From contig NZ_JBEPJZ010000001.1 in assembly GCF_040496035.1 (NCBI RefSeq), positions 496,001-560,000 on the forward strand: a stretch of 64,000 bases of DNA, in the 5' to 3' direction. The notes below the pieces were generated by a model. It did no database searches and was not told where the DNA came from. It was given only the letters and a program-made list of their open reading frames with translations. Each line of letters opens with the position of its first letter. The stretch's first letter is position 1. This DNA is from Agromyces sp. SYSU T00194 (GTDB lineage: Bacteria > Actinomycetota > Actinomycetes > Actinomycetales > Microbacteriaceae). Positions 1 through 7,939 of the stretch are shown here, one piece after another. The position numbers were made by a program, and so were the translations under genes.

Positions 1-313
1 CGATGAACATCATCACCGGCACCTGCACGAGGCCGTACAGGGCGACCCGGCCGAAGCTCACGAGGAAGTCCTGGTCGCCGAGCGCGCGGGCGAAGTTCTC
101 GAACCCGACGAACTCGGTGGTGGTGCCGCCGAAGCCGAGGCCGCTGGACTGCTGCGAGAACAGGCTGTTCCAGACCGCGACGATGATCGGCGAGACCAGG
201 AACACCAGGAACAGCAGCACGAACGGCGCGACGAACACGTAGGGCACCCACGGCTTCCCGGCGCCGGTGAAGCGGCGCCGGGAAGCCGTGGGACGAGCGA
301 TGACTGCGGTCAT
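1..313 (-). CDS. Carbohydrate ABC transporter permease, MalF type (partial)
   Basis: Inner-membrane subunit of a sugar importer. Only the first 104 codons are in the window; the gene continues beyond the left edge. The reverse-strand ATG at 313 gives MTAVIARP, a short basic cytoplasmic leader, then a hydrophobic helix at about residues 24-46 (YVFVAPFVLLFLVFLVSPII) and a polar periplasmic stretch, as in MalF/UgpA-type permeases. It starts 11 nt after the stop of the binding-protein gene, so the two are co-transcribed. The conserved EAA loop would lie outside the window. The substrate is not visible; the neighbouring esterase hints at plant-polysaccharide oligomers. Confidence 0.85.
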   Translation of the reverse strand, partial: MTAVIARPTASRRRFTGAGKPWVPYVFVAPFVLLFLVFLVSPIIVAVWNSLFSQQSSGLGFGGTTTEFVGFENFARALGDQDFLVSFGRVALYGLVQVPVMMFI

Positions 314-324
314 GGATCCGCTCG

Positions 325-1629
325 TCACTCGCTCACGTTCAGGCCGCGGTCCTCGAGGTCCGCGACGGTGATCGCCTGGGCGTTGTCGAGCGCCTCGAGG
401 AAGGTCTCCTCGCCGTTGATCACCTTGGCGAACTCGTCGGTGATCGCGGTCTGCGCGGTGCCGTAGTTCGGTCCGTCGACCCACGTCGCGGGCGTCTGCT
501 CGGCCGACTCGATGAACACCTCGTTGATGACCTGTCCGCCGTAGAACTCCGACTCGGTGAGCAGGGCGTCGGATGCGAGTCCGTTGACCGTCGACGGGAA
601 GAGCCCGCCGACCGTGATGAGCGCCTCCTGTGTGTCGTCCGACCCGTTCAGCCAGCTCGCGAACTCGGCGGCGGCACCGGGGTTCTCGGCACCCGCGAGC
701 ACGACGACCGCCGCGCCGCCGGAGTCGCCCGAGTTGTCGGAGCCGGCGTTCTTCGGCATGGGCGCGATCGCCCAGTCGCCGGAGGTGTCGGCCGCGTTCT
801 CGGCCAGCAGGCTCGGGAACCACGCCGCGTAGGTGACCGTGGCGATGGTGCCGTTGTTCACGAGGGCCCAGTACTCGGGGGTCCAGACCTGCTCCGTCGT
901 GACGAGTCCCTCGTCGAGGAGGGTCTGCCAGCGCTCGGCCACCAGCTGGCTGCCGGCATCGTTCACGCCCACGGTCCAGCTGTCGCCGTCGATGCCGTAC
1001 CAGCTCGACTCGGCCTGCTGGATCTCCTGCGACCACTGCCCGATCTCGCTGGGCGACATGTTCGCGATGTAGACGTCGGGGTTCGCCTCGTGCAGCTCGC
1101 GGGCCGCGTCGACGTACTCGTCCCAGGTCGTCGGCATCTCGATGCCGTACTCGTCGAAGATATCGGTGCGGTACATGGTGGCCGCCGGGCCGATGCCCTG
1201 CGGCACGCCGTAGACCTGGCCGTCGAAGCTGACCGAGGCCCACGAGCTCGCGGTGTAGTTCGACTCGTCGTCGGCGACGAACTCGGTGATGTCCTGCACG
1301 CGGCCGGCGATCACGTAGTCGGGCAGGTTGTGGGTGCTGAGCTGCACGAGGTCGGGGCCGGCGCCGGCGTCGACCGCGGCCTCGACCTTCTGGCCGTCGT
1401 CGCCGGTCATGCGGTGGAACGAGACCTGGATGTCGGGGTTCTCGTCGTTCCACTGGTCGACCAGGTCCTCGAGGCCGGGGACCCAGCCCCAGAAGTCGAT
1501 GTCGACCGGGCCGTCCGCGGAGGCGGAGCCCCCGTCGTCGCCCGTGGAGCAGGCGGCGAGTCCGGTGATTGCGACGGCCCCGGCGAGTGCCACGGCCGCA
1601 ACGCGTCGAGTGCGCGTCATGAGTCTCAT
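325..1629 (-). CDS. Extracellular solute-binding lipoprotein, carbohydrate ABC transporter
   Basis: Captures a sugar outside the membrane and delivers it to the permease encoded next. The 434-aa product has a basic N-terminus, a hydrophobic signal segment and a lipobox ending in Cys27 (GLAAC), followed by a type 1 binding-protein fold with motifs such as DFWGWVPGLEDLVDQWN near the start and an insert rich in Trp (EQVWTPEYWALVNN), usual for oligosaccharide-binding members. ATG 1629 is preferred because AAAGGA lies 8 nt upstream; ATG 1620 (MTRTRR) is an alternative. The leader contains an inverted repeat that overlaps the ribosome binding site. The gene is divergent from the esterase gene, so both probably answer to the same regulator. 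Confidence 0.9.
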   Translation of the reverse strand: MRLMTRTRRVAAVALAGAVAITGLAACSTGDDGGSASADGPVDIDFWGWVPGLEDLVDQWNDENPDIQVSFHRMTGDDGQKVEAAVDAGAGPDLVQLSTHNLPDYVIAGRVQDITEFVADDESNYTASSWASVSFDGQVYGVPQGIGPAATMYRTDIFDEYGIEMPTTWDEYVDAARELHEANPDVYIANMSPSEIGQWSQEIQQAESSWYGIDGDSWTVGVNDAGSQLVAERWQTLLDEGLVTTEQVWTPEYWALVNNGTIATVTYAAWFPSLLAENAADTSGDWAIAPMPKNAGSDNSGDSGGAAVVVLAGAENPGAAAEFASWLNGSDDTQEALITVGGLFPSTVNGLASDALLTESEFYGGQVINEVFIESAEQTPATWVDGPNYGTAQTAITDEFAKVINGEETFLEALDNAQAITVADLEDRGLNVSE

Positions 1630-1638
1630 CTCGTGTGT

Positions 1639-1679
1639 CCTTTCCAGACGACGTTGTCGGAAAGGTCGCGGCGCGACCT
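1639..1679. promoter_or_regulatory. Two adjacent inverted repeats in the divergent control region
   Basis: CCTTTCC (1639-1645) and GGAAAGG (1659-1665) form an inverted repeat with a 13-nt centre. It is followed by AGGTCGC (1663-1669) and GCGACCT (1673-1679) with a 3-nt centre. The first repeat includes the Shine-Dalgarno of the binding-protein gene read on the minus strand, so it could be a hairpin hiding that site, a DNA operator for the nearby ROK repressor, or both. Its right half resembles the dyads at 45098 and 48941. Function is inferred. Confidence 0.4.
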
Positions 1680-1804
1680 GTTCCCCTTGGTGCGATGCCA
1701 GACTGCGTCTCGGGTGAGTAGTCTGACGTTCGTCGTTATTTTGTCGCACCTCGAAACATAAAGTCAACCCCCTCTTCGCGAGGAGATTGGATGAATCCGT
1801 TCCC

Positions 1805-2776
1805 ATGGCACTGACCGACCTCTCTCTGGACGCCCTGCGCGAGTACCGCGCGAACGTGCACGACCCCGTCGACTTCGACGACTTCTGGGCGCGGACGCTC
1901 GCGGAGTCGCGTGCGGTCGCGACCGCTCCCGTCGTCGCCGACGTCGACGCGCCGTTCCGCACCGTCACCGTCGAAGATCTGACCTTTTCCGGATACGCGG
2001 GCGACCCGATCCGTGCCTGGATCGTACGCCCCGCCGACGCGACCGGCGACCTGCCCGCCGTCGTCGAGTACCTCGGGTACAACGGAGGGCGCGGCCTCAT
2101 CGGCGAGAAGCTGTTCTGGGCGTCGGCCGGCTACGTGCACGTGATCATGGACACCCGCGGCCAGGGCAGCGGGTGGGGCTCGGGCGGCGACACCCCCGAC
2201 CCGCACGGTTCGGGCCCCGCGGTCGCCGGCTTCATGACCCGTGGCATCCTCGACCGCGACGACTACTACTACCGCCGTGTCTACACCGACGCGGTGCGCC
2301 TGCTCGACGTCGTCGCAGACCTCCCGGGCGTCGACGCGTCGCGCATCGCCGTGACCGGCGGCAGCCAGGGCGGCGGCATCTCCGTCGCGGCCGCCGCGCT
2401 CTCCGACGTGCCGCGTGCGGTCATGCCCGACGTGCCCTTCCTCGCCGACTTCCGCCGGTCGGCCGAGCTGACCGCGGCCGCGCCGTACAGCGAGCTGGTG
2501 CGCTTCCTCGCCGTGCACCGCGGCACCGACGAGCGCGTGTTCGAGACCCTCTCGTACTTCGACGGCGTGAACTTCGCCCGCCGCATCTCGCTGCCCGCGC
2601 TGTACTCGGTCGCGCTGATGGACGACATCGTGCTGCCCTCGACGGTGTTCGCGTCGTACAACGCGCTGCGCAGTGACGACCGCGAGCTCGAGGTCTACGC
2701 GTTCAACGGGCACGAGGGCGGCCAGACCGCGCAGTGGCTGCGCCAGGCGGCCTGGTTGCCGCCGCGACTGGGCTGA
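1805..2776 (+). CDS. Acetylxylan esterase / cephalosporin-C deacetylase family hydrolase
   Basis: Alpha/beta-hydrolase of the AXE1 family, which removes acetyl groups from xylo-oligosaccharides and other acetylated substrates, normally in the cytoplasm; no signal peptide is visible. The 323-aa length is typical. The nucleophile motif GGSQGG places Ser187, with LMDD (Asp273/274) and NGHEGG (His303) completing the likely triad. ATG 1805 gives MALTDLSLDAL, matching the family's usual N-terminus. An in-frame TTG at 1787 is also possible, but the AGGAG at 1781-1785 is too close to it and rather far from 1805, so the start is not certain. It is divergent from the sugar transporter and convergent with the ROK gene, consistent with use of imported acetylated oligosaccharides. 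Confidence 0.85.
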   Translation: MALTDLSLDALREYRANVHDPVDFDDFWARTLAESRAVATAPVVADVDAPFRTVTVEDLTFSGYAGDPIRAWIVRPADATGDLPAVVEYLGYNGGRGLIGEKLFWASAGYVHVIMDTRGQGSGWGSGGDTPDPHGSGPAVAGFMTRGILDRDDYYYRRVYTDAVRLLDVVADLPGVDASRIAVTGGSQGGGISVAAAALSDVPRAVMPDVPFLADFRRSAELTAAAPYSELVRFLAVHRGTDERVFETLSYFDGVNFARRISLPALYSVALMDDIVLPSTVFASYNALRSDDRELEVYAFNGHEGGQTAQWLRQAAWLPPRLG

Positions 2777-2782
2777 GCCGGC

Positions 2783-2825
2783 GAGCGGATGCCTCCCGGC
2801 GGCGGGCGCCGCGAGGCATCCGCTC
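2783..2825. terminator. Bidirectional terminator-like inverted repeat
   Basis: A perfect 13-bp inverted repeat, GAGCGGATGCCTC (2783-2795) and GAGGCATCCGCTC (2813-2825), with a GC-rich 17-nt loop, fills the gap between the convergent esterase and ROK genes. There is no T-tract, as is common in high-GC actinobacteria. Each arm carries the over-represented CGGATGC motif. Confidence 0.7.
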
Positions 2826-2830
2826 GACGC

Positions 2831-3970
2831 TCAGGCCACCCGGCGGATCGCGCTGATCGCCGCGCCCCAGGCGTAGTCGGCGAACCGGAAGTCGTGCACG
2901 TCGAGCTCGAACGGCTCCATGGCCGGGTCGAGGTACTCGGCGACGACCCGGTCGAGCAGCCCCCGGTCGACGTTCGCGACCTCGCGGCCCTCGCCGCTGA
3001 CGATGACCTTCTGCGGGTCGATCAGGTTCGCGATCTGCGCGATCACGATGCCGAGGGCGCGGGCGGCGCCGGCCACCGCCGCGGACGCGCGGGGTTCGCC
3101 GGCCCGGGCCGCGTCGATGGTCTCCCAGAACCCGTCGACGCCGGAGTTGCGCAGCAGCGCCGGGATGGTCACGTACGCGCTCGCGCAGCCGACGTGCCCG
3201 CGGTCGCACGACGGACCGGTCTCGCTCACGCGCAGGTGCCCGACCTTGCCGGGGTGGCCGCGCGAGCCCCGCACGAGCTCGTCGTTCACGACGAGCCCGG
3301 CGCCGATGCCCGCGCCGAGGCCGATCACCGCGAGCGTGCCGAGGCCGACCCCCGCACCGAACCAGTGGTGGGCGAGCGTCAGGGCCTGCACGTCGTTCGA
3401 GATCGTCGCCGGAAGCCCGGTCGCCCGCTGCACGAGCGCCTCGAGCGGCACCTGGTCCCAGCCGAGGAAGTGGGATCCGACGACCACCGCGCTGCCGCGC
3501 TCGAGGTGCACGTCGCCGGCGAGGCAGACGCCGACGGCCGACAGGCGGGGGGAGGCGGTGCGCGCACGTGCGACGACGTCGGCGATCAGCGCCACGACGT
3601 CGGCGACCTCGCGTGAGGCGAGCGGATGCTCCTCCGTGACCAGCACCTCGGCGTGCAGGTTCGTGACGGCGGCGTAGAGGGCCTCGCCGGTCAGCTTGAC
3701 GCCCACGAAGTGCGCGGAGTCGGGTCGGATGCGGAGCATCTCCGAGGGACGCCCGCGGCCGTTCGGCGGCGTCGCGGGGGCGACCTCCTCGACGAAGCCG
3801 AGGTCGACGAGCTCGCGGGTGAGGCGCGCGAGGCTCGCGCGCGAGAGGTTGTTGCGGCGGGCGAGCTCGGCGCGCGACCGCTCGCCGTGGATGAGCACGT
3901 CGAGCAGGACCGCACGCTGCCCGTCGTGCAGGCGGGGGAAGCTCCAGTCGTCGGATGCCGCGCTCGCCAT
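2831..3970 (-). CDS. ROK family transcriptional regulator
   Basis: A 379-aa repressor-type ROK protein: a winged helix at about residues 14-75 (LVHGERSRAELARRNNLSRA region reading as helix-turn-helix) followed by a ROK domain. The ROK zinc motif is altered: the sequence is CDRGHVGCAS where typical members have CxCGxxGCxE, and the kinase-type D-x-G phosphate loop is replaced by VGVKLTG. That argues for a sugar-sensing regulator without kinase activity. It is convergent with the esterase gene and most likely controls the divergent transporter/esterase promoter at about 1630-1800; that target is inference. Start ATG 3970 gives MASAASDD. Confidence 0.85.
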   Translation of the reverse strand: MASAASDDWSFPRLHDGQRAVLLDVLIHGERSRAELARRNNLSRASLARLTRELVDLGFVEEVAPATPPNGRGRPSEMLRIRPDSAHFVGVKLTGEALYAAVTNLHAEVLVTEEHPLASREVADVVALIADVVARARTASPRLSAVGVCLAGDVHLERGSAVVVGSHFLGWDQVPLEALVQRATGLPATISNDVQALTLAHHWFGAGVGLGTLAVIGLGAGIGAGLVVNDELVRGSRGHPGKVGHLRVSETGPSCDRGHVGCASAYVTIPALLRNSGVDGFWETIDAARAGEPRASAAVAGAARALGIVIAQIANLIDPQKVIVSGEGREVANVDRGLLDRVVAEYLDPAMEPFELDVHDFRFADYAWGAAISAIRRVA

Positions 3971-3980
3971 GCGATCGAGC

Positions 3981-4361
3981 CTATCCGGGCGCGTCGGCGG
4001 CGGATGCCGCCCCGCCGTCGCCGGGCTCCCCCGCCCGCTGCGCGGCGAGGCGCCGTTCGCGCATCGCGAGGAACAGCGGGAACGTGAACGCGAAGGCCGT
4101 GAGCGCCGAGCCCACGACGTAGAGCCAGGCGAAGCGCATGCCGATCCGCCGCGCCTCGACGATGATGAGCACGCTGCCGGCGGTCGCGACGATCAGCAGG
4201 TCGACCGTGAGCGACGACACGGCGGGGCCCGACCCGACCCAGTCGCCGACGAAGTCACGCAGCTGCACGATGGCGAGCGCGTTGAACGTCCAGGTGCCGA
4301 CGAGGCCGACGATCGAGAGCGCGAGGTAGACGAGGGCGAGCGGGGTCCAGTTCCTGGCCAT
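3981..4361 (-). CDS. DUF2834 family membrane protein
   Basis: A 126-aa integral membrane protein with about three to four hydrophobic helices (LALVYLALSIVGLVGTW; LTVDLLIVATAGSVLIIV; FAWLYVVGSALTAFAFTF) and a polar, Ala/Gly/Asp-rich C-terminal tail. The N-terminal pattern of WTPLALVYLALSIVGLVGTWTFN resembles DUF2834, a family of unknown role. ATG 4361 is chosen because it directly precedes the first helix; the frame stays open upstream only because the tandem repeat there encodes in-frame RHPLVQ-like units. It lies on the same strand as the nuclease gene, 171 nt further up, so a shared transcript is possible. Confidence 0.7.
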   Translation of the reverse strand: MARNWTPLALVYLALSIVGLVGTWTFNALAIVQLRDFVGDWVGSGPAVSSLTVDLLIVATAGSVLIIVEARRIGMRFAWLYVVGSALTAFAFTFPLFLAMRERRLAAQRAGEPGDGGAASAADAPG

Positions 4362-4401
4362 GCGCCAGTCTTGCACCCGGGCATGCCGGAGCGCCCGCTC
4401 C

Positions 4402-4563
4402 TGCACGGGCGGATGCCACAGGCGCCATTGCACGAGCGGATGCCGCACGCCCTCCTGCACGAGCGGATGCCGCGTGCCCTCCCGCACGAGCGGATGCCGC
4501 ACGCCCTACTGCACGAGCGGATGCCGCGTGCCCTACTGCACGAGCGGATGCCGCTCACGCTCG
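4402..4563. repeat. 27-bp tandem repeat, six units
   Basis: Six contiguous 27-bp units begin at 4402, 4429, 4456, 4483, 4510 and 4537. Each contains the core GCACGAGCGGATGCC or a close variant. Units two to five differ at only a few positions and units one and six are more diverged. The array fills most of the gap between the DUF2834 and HNH genes, and the last unit encodes the final residues (RHPLVQ) of the nuclease. There are no spacers, so this is not a CRISPR array. Confidence 0.9.
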
Positions 4564-5939
4564 ATGCGGTCGGCCAGACGCGTGCGCGAGCCCGGCGCGG
4601 GTCGCCACGCCCCGTCGGGATCGAGCCAGCTCGGCGGGCGGATCCACGGCGACCCGCGCTGCATGCGGATGCCCCACCCCGACGTGTCGATGCTGCGGTG
4701 GTGGAACCAGCAGAGCAGCACCCCGTTGTCGGGGTGCGTCGGGCCGCCGTCGACGTCGGGCACGACGTGGTGCACCTCGCACCAGGACGCGGGCACGGAG
4801 CATCCGGGGATCAGGCAGCCTCCGTCGCGCAGGGTGATCGCGCGCCGCTGGTGCGGGGTGAAGCACCGCTCGGGCGAGCCGAGCTGCAGGATGCGACCGT
4901 CGTCGTCGACCGCGACGGCCTGGATGCCGCCGGTGCAGATCATGCGTCGTGCGGCGCGCAGCGACACCGGCACGTCGATGCCGTCGGCGTGCGCGACGCC
5001 GTGGCCGGACTCGAGGTCGGATGCCCGCACGCTCACCAGCACCGTCGGCGGCGCACCTCCGATCGTCGGGCTGTCGGCGGCGCGCGCGGCGACGTCGATG
5101 ATGCCGGCGACCACGTCGTGGCGCTGCTGGTCGGGCGTACGCACCTCGGACTCGCGCTCGAGGTCGGCGCGCTCCGCCGCCGTGAGGAACCCGCCGCCCG
5201 ACCGCGGCGCGAGGTGCGCGTCGAAGAGCCGGCGCAGCCCCGCGGCGACCTCGGGAAGGAGCTCGCCGGTGAGCGAGACGAGGCCGTCGCGCGTGCGCCC
5301 GAGCCGCACGCCGCGACGACGCATGGCGCGCTCGTCGGCGGGCTCGTCGCCGTCCTGGTCGAGGAACGCGGCCCACGCCTGCGCCTGCGTGCGCAGCTCG
5401 TCGGCGGTCGCGCGGATCGGAGCGCCGTCGCCCCTGCCGGTCGCCTCGGCGACGAGTGCCCGTTCAGCGGCGGCGCCGTGGGCCGGGTCGGCCACCCGGC
5501 GCGGCTTCGCGAGTTCGCGCACGACCACGTGCGCCGCATCCGCCCCGATCTCGCCCGCATCGACGGCGGCGGCGAGCACCGGGAACTCGGCCGCGGCGGG
5601 ATGCCCCGTGAGCCCGTCGCGCTCGCGGATCGCCGACCCGACGAGCACGCGCCGGCGCGCCTCGGCACCCGAGACCTGCGTGACCCGCTCGATGAGCTCG
5701 GACACCGACCGGCAGCCCTTCCGGGCGCTCAGTCGCGCGGAACCGAGCTCGACCCGGGAGCGCTCGGCGACCTCGCCCGCGACGACCGCGGCGAACCCGT
5801 CGACCCGGCGCCGCAGCGCCTCGACCTCGCCCGCGACGCCGAGCAGGTCGTCGTCACGCAGGCCGCGGGCGGCGTCGGCGTCGAGCCCGGCGGCCAGCAC
5901 GGCCCGGGCCCGATCGAGCGCCTCGCGGAGTTCCTCCAT
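4533..5939 (-). CDS. DUF222 / HNH endonuclease domain protein (13E12-like)
   Basis: A 468-aa member of the actinobacterial DUF222-HNH family, often present in many copies per genome. The N-terminal two-thirds is the helical DUF222 region (ARRRVLVGSAIRERDGL; AAEFPVLAAAVDAGEIG). The C-terminus carries the HNH nuclease: CLIPGC, then WCEVHHVVP, GGPTHPDNG and LLCWFHH, with the paired Cys and His expected for metal binding and catalysis. ATG 5939 (MEELREAL) is chosen on family N-termini; ATG 5981 in the same frame is possible and neither has a strong ribosome binding site. The last codons run into the 27-bp repeat, so the present C-terminus was probably shaped by repeat growth. Biological role is not established for the family. 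Confidence 0.85.
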   Translation of the reverse strand: MEELREALDRARAVLAAGLDADAARGLRDDDLLGVAGEVEALRRRVDGFAAVVAGEVAERSRVELGSARLSARKGCRSVSELIERVTQVSGAEARRRVLVGSAIRERDGLTGHPAAAEFPVLAAAVDAGEIGADAAHVVVRELAKPRRVADPAHGAAAERALVAEATGRGDGAPIRATADELRTQAQAWAAFLDQDGDEPADERAMRRRGVRLGRTRDGLVSLTGELLPEVAAGLRRLFDAHLAPRSGGGFLTAAERADLERESEVRTPDQQRHDVVAGIIDVAARAADSPTIGGAPPTVLVSVRASDLESGHGVAHADGIDVPVSLRAARRMICTGGIQAVAVDDDGRILQLGSPERCFTPHQRRAITLRDGGCLIPGCSVPASWCEVHHVVPDVDGGPTHPDNGVLLCWFHHRSIDTSGWGIRMQRGSPWIRPPSWLDPDGAWRPAPGSRTRLADRIERERHPLVQ

Positions 5940-6357
5940 ACCTGCATCATGACGGATGCCACCGACATCCGGATCGCGCATCGAATGCCCGGTCAGCGGC
6001 GCTTTCTACACCATTCAGCCGTCTTGCGGAGACCACTCCCCCGCACTCGCTGACACGCCCTCCGCGACGCACCTGTGGAGGAGCCGACGCGCGTTCGGCG
6101 GTCCGGAGTCATCCGCCGCCCGTCGGCCGAATTCCCGCGACGACGGGAAGTCGCACGCCCACGGGTGGCCGCCGACGGCCACGCTCAGTGCCGACCCCCA
6201 CTCCCCTCCCGGGCTGCTCCCGACGCGCAGCGACGTCGATCGGCGAAGACTGGGGTCACGGCGCGCGCCGCACCCGCGCCGTCGCAGTCGCCGCTCGCCG
6301 GCGGTCGCATCACCGGCAGTCGCATCACCGGCAGTCGCATCGCACCAGGGGGAACCG
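5940..6357. other. Intergenic stretch with short direct repeats
   Basis: About 420 bases without a convincing gene. It separates the leftward nuclease gene from a rightward small gene and must hold their promoters, which I cannot place with confidence. A short hairpin, GTGGCC/GGCCAC, lies near 6163-6180. A 15-bp unit CGCATCACCGGCAGT is repeated at 6306 and 6321 with a partial third copy, just before the ribosome binding site of the next gene. Confidence 0.5.
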
Positions 6358-6666
6358 ATGTCCGCAGCATCCGCTCGACCGATCACCGAAGTCCGACCCT
6401 CGCGGGTCGTCACCGCGGGCCCGACCCGCGAACTCCCCGCCGACCTGCCGGCCGAGCATCGACCGGAGACCGTGCCGGTCGCCGCCCGCGACCACATCGC
6501 CGCCACGCGCGGCGGTCGCACCTACACCGAGCGGGGTCGACACCGCGCAGCACCCGAGCGGCCGGCGCGCACCCCGGTGCTGCCCGCGGGCACGACCGCG
6601 CGTCGCACCGTCGAGCGCTGGCTCGGCATCCCCGGCGTGCGTCGCTCGCCGGGCTTCGCGGTCTGA
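6358..6666 (+). CDS. Small basic hypothetical protein
   Basis: A 102-aa protein, MSAASARPITEVRPSR to GVRRSPGFAV, rich in Arg, Ala, Pro and Thr, with no membrane segment and no domain I recognise. Support comes from the strong ribosome binding site (AGGGGGA, 5 nt before ATG 6358), GC-rich third codon positions throughout and a terminator-like hairpin directly downstream. The frame is open upstream through the 15-bp repeats, encoding a PAVAS repeat, but the ribosome binding site favours the shorter form. Function unknown. Confidence 0.5.
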   Translation: MSAASARPITEVRPSRVVTAGPTRELPADLPAEHRPETVPVAARDHIAATRGGRTYTERGRHRAAPERPARTPVLPAGTTARRTVERWLGIPGVRRSPGFAV

Positions 6667-6688
6667 TCCCCGCTGCCGCCGACCGGGA

Positions 6689-6722
6689 GTGCCGAGCGAC
6701 GCACCTCGCAGCGCCTCGGCAC
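6689..6722. terminator. Terminator-like hairpin between convergent genes
   Basis: GTGCCGAG (6689-6696) and CTCGGCAC (6715-6722) form a perfect 8-bp inverted repeat, 23 nt after the stop of the small basic protein and before the end of the convergent DUF1579-like gene. No T-tract follows. Confidence 0.5.
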
Positions 6723-6777
6723 CCCGACGTACGCCGGCCTGCGCGCCGGGCCGCATTACGGCTCAGCCTGTCACGAA

Positions 6778-7311
6778 TCAGCGGCCGGCGACCCCGCCCG
6801 TGACGCGCGTCGCACGCATGTGCTGCTCGAGCCACCAGGTCGCGCCGCCGTCGGCCGACGACCATCCGTCCCACTCGAACGCGTCGTCGCCGATCGCGCT
6901 GAAGTTCCACCGGATCGGCACCTCCGCGCCGTCGACGAACTCCACGCCGTCCTGACGGATGCCGTCGTCGCCGTGCGCCCGCGCGACGAGCGCGCAGTGG
7001 TTGCCGTGCAGCGTGCCGAACCACTGCACCCGCCAGGCGCCCAGCGCCGGGTCGTACGCCCGCACCGTCGTGCCCGCCGTCACCGGCTCGGCGCCGCGGT
7101 CGCTTCCGACGATGACGTCCTGCACGGCGCGTCCGCCCGCGATCCACGAGAAGATCCAGGTGCGCTCGCTCTCGACCCAGTCGGCCTCCGGACCCGGCCG
7201 GTAGCGATTGCGTACCGCCCAGGTACCGACGAACCGGCCGAACAGCGCCAGCTCACCGGCCAGCGACGGTTCGGGAGCGGATGCTTCGAGTGCACGCGCG
7301 AACTCGCTCAT
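6778..7311 (-). CDS. DUF1579-like lipocalin-type protein
   Basis: A 177-aa soluble protein. The pattern LFGRFVGTWAVRNRY, GRAVQDVIV, ending in beta-strand pairs with Trp residues (WRVQWFGTLHGN, FEWDGWSSADGGATWWLEQHM), resembles DUF1579-type calycin-like proteins that may bind small hydrophobic ligands. No catalytic residues are evident and no operon partner is obvious: it lies downstream of the long Lrp-ending operon on the same strand, separated by 35 nt from it, so it could be read through. Family assignment is tentative. Confidence 0.6.
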   Translation of the reverse strand: MSEFARALEASAPEPSLAGELALFGRFVGTWAVRNRYRPGPEADWVESERTWIFSWIAGGRAVQDVIVGSDRGAEPVTAGTTVRAYDPALGAWRVQWFGTLHGNHCALVARAHGDDGIRQDGVEFVDGAEVPIRWNFSAIGDDAFEWDGWSSADGGATWWLEQHMRATRVTGGVAGR

Positions 7312-7346
7312 GCCGCGAGGCTACGCCGACCCGCCGTCGTTCGGGA

Positions 7347-7904
7347 TCACGTCGGCGTGTCCTCGAGCCCCGGCACCGGCCGCGAGGAACCCAAGCGCTC
7401 CATCGACATCCCCTCGACCAGCGAGCCGAGCGCGAGCACGGTCTCGAACCGCCGGATGTTCGGGATCTGCCAGACACGATCGAGCAGCAGCTTCCGGAGG
7501 TTGCGGTGGTCGCTGAGGCGGAACTTCGCGAACAGGTCGAACTGGCCCGTGACCACCGTGAGCTCCTCGAGTTCGGGGATCTCCCGGAACGCGCGGAGCG
7601 TCTCGGAGAGGTCGTTCCCGGAGTCGAGGGTCACCGGCATGAACACGACCACGTCGTGCCCCAGGCGATCCCAGTCGATATCGACTGTGTAGGAGCGGAT
7701 GACGCCGAGCCGTTCGAGGCGAGCGATCCGCTCGCCCACGGCAGGCGCCGACATGCCGACCGCGCGGGCGAGCGCACGTTGCGACTGACGCGCATCACGC
7801 GAGAGCTCGATCAGCAGCAGCCGGTCGATGTCATCGATCTCCACCGATTCGGACGGACGGTCGACCGCATCGACGAACGCCGACATCGGGCTCCTGCTGG
7901 TCAT
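7347..7904 (-). CDS. Lrp/AsnC family transcriptional regulator (first paralogue)
   Basis: A 185-aa regulator: winged helix-turn-helix at about residues 23-75 (SQRALARAVGMSAPAVGERIARLERLGVI) and a C-terminal RAM/AsnC ligand-binding domain (ELEELTVVTGQFDLFAKFRLSDH). Lrp proteins bind amino acids or related metabolites and tune catabolic operons, often their own. It is the last gene of the 14-gene operon, 35 nt after the SDR. A close paralogue is encoded two genes earlier. ATG 7904 is used; ATG 7886 (MSAFVDAV), with an AGGAG nearby, is an alternative. Confidence 0.9.
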   Translation of the reverse strand: MTSRSPMSAFVDAVDRPSESVEIDDIDRLLLIELSRDARQSQRALARAVGMSAPAVGERIARLERLGVIRSYTVDIDWDRLGHDVVVFMPVTLDSGNDLSETLRAFREIPELEELTVVTGQFDLFAKFRLSDHRNLRKLLLDRVWQIPNIRRFETVLALGSLVEGMSMERLGSSRPVPGLEDTPT

Positions 7905-7939
7905 CCGCTCCCCATCCCGGTCGCACTCGGTGGGACAGT

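Noticed and set aside
1791..1814. ATG at 1791 as the esterase start
   Set aside because: It is in another frame and reaches a stop after seven codons.
4402..4563. Possible CRISPR array
   Set aside because: The 27-bp units are contiguous with no unique spacers, and there are no cas genes.
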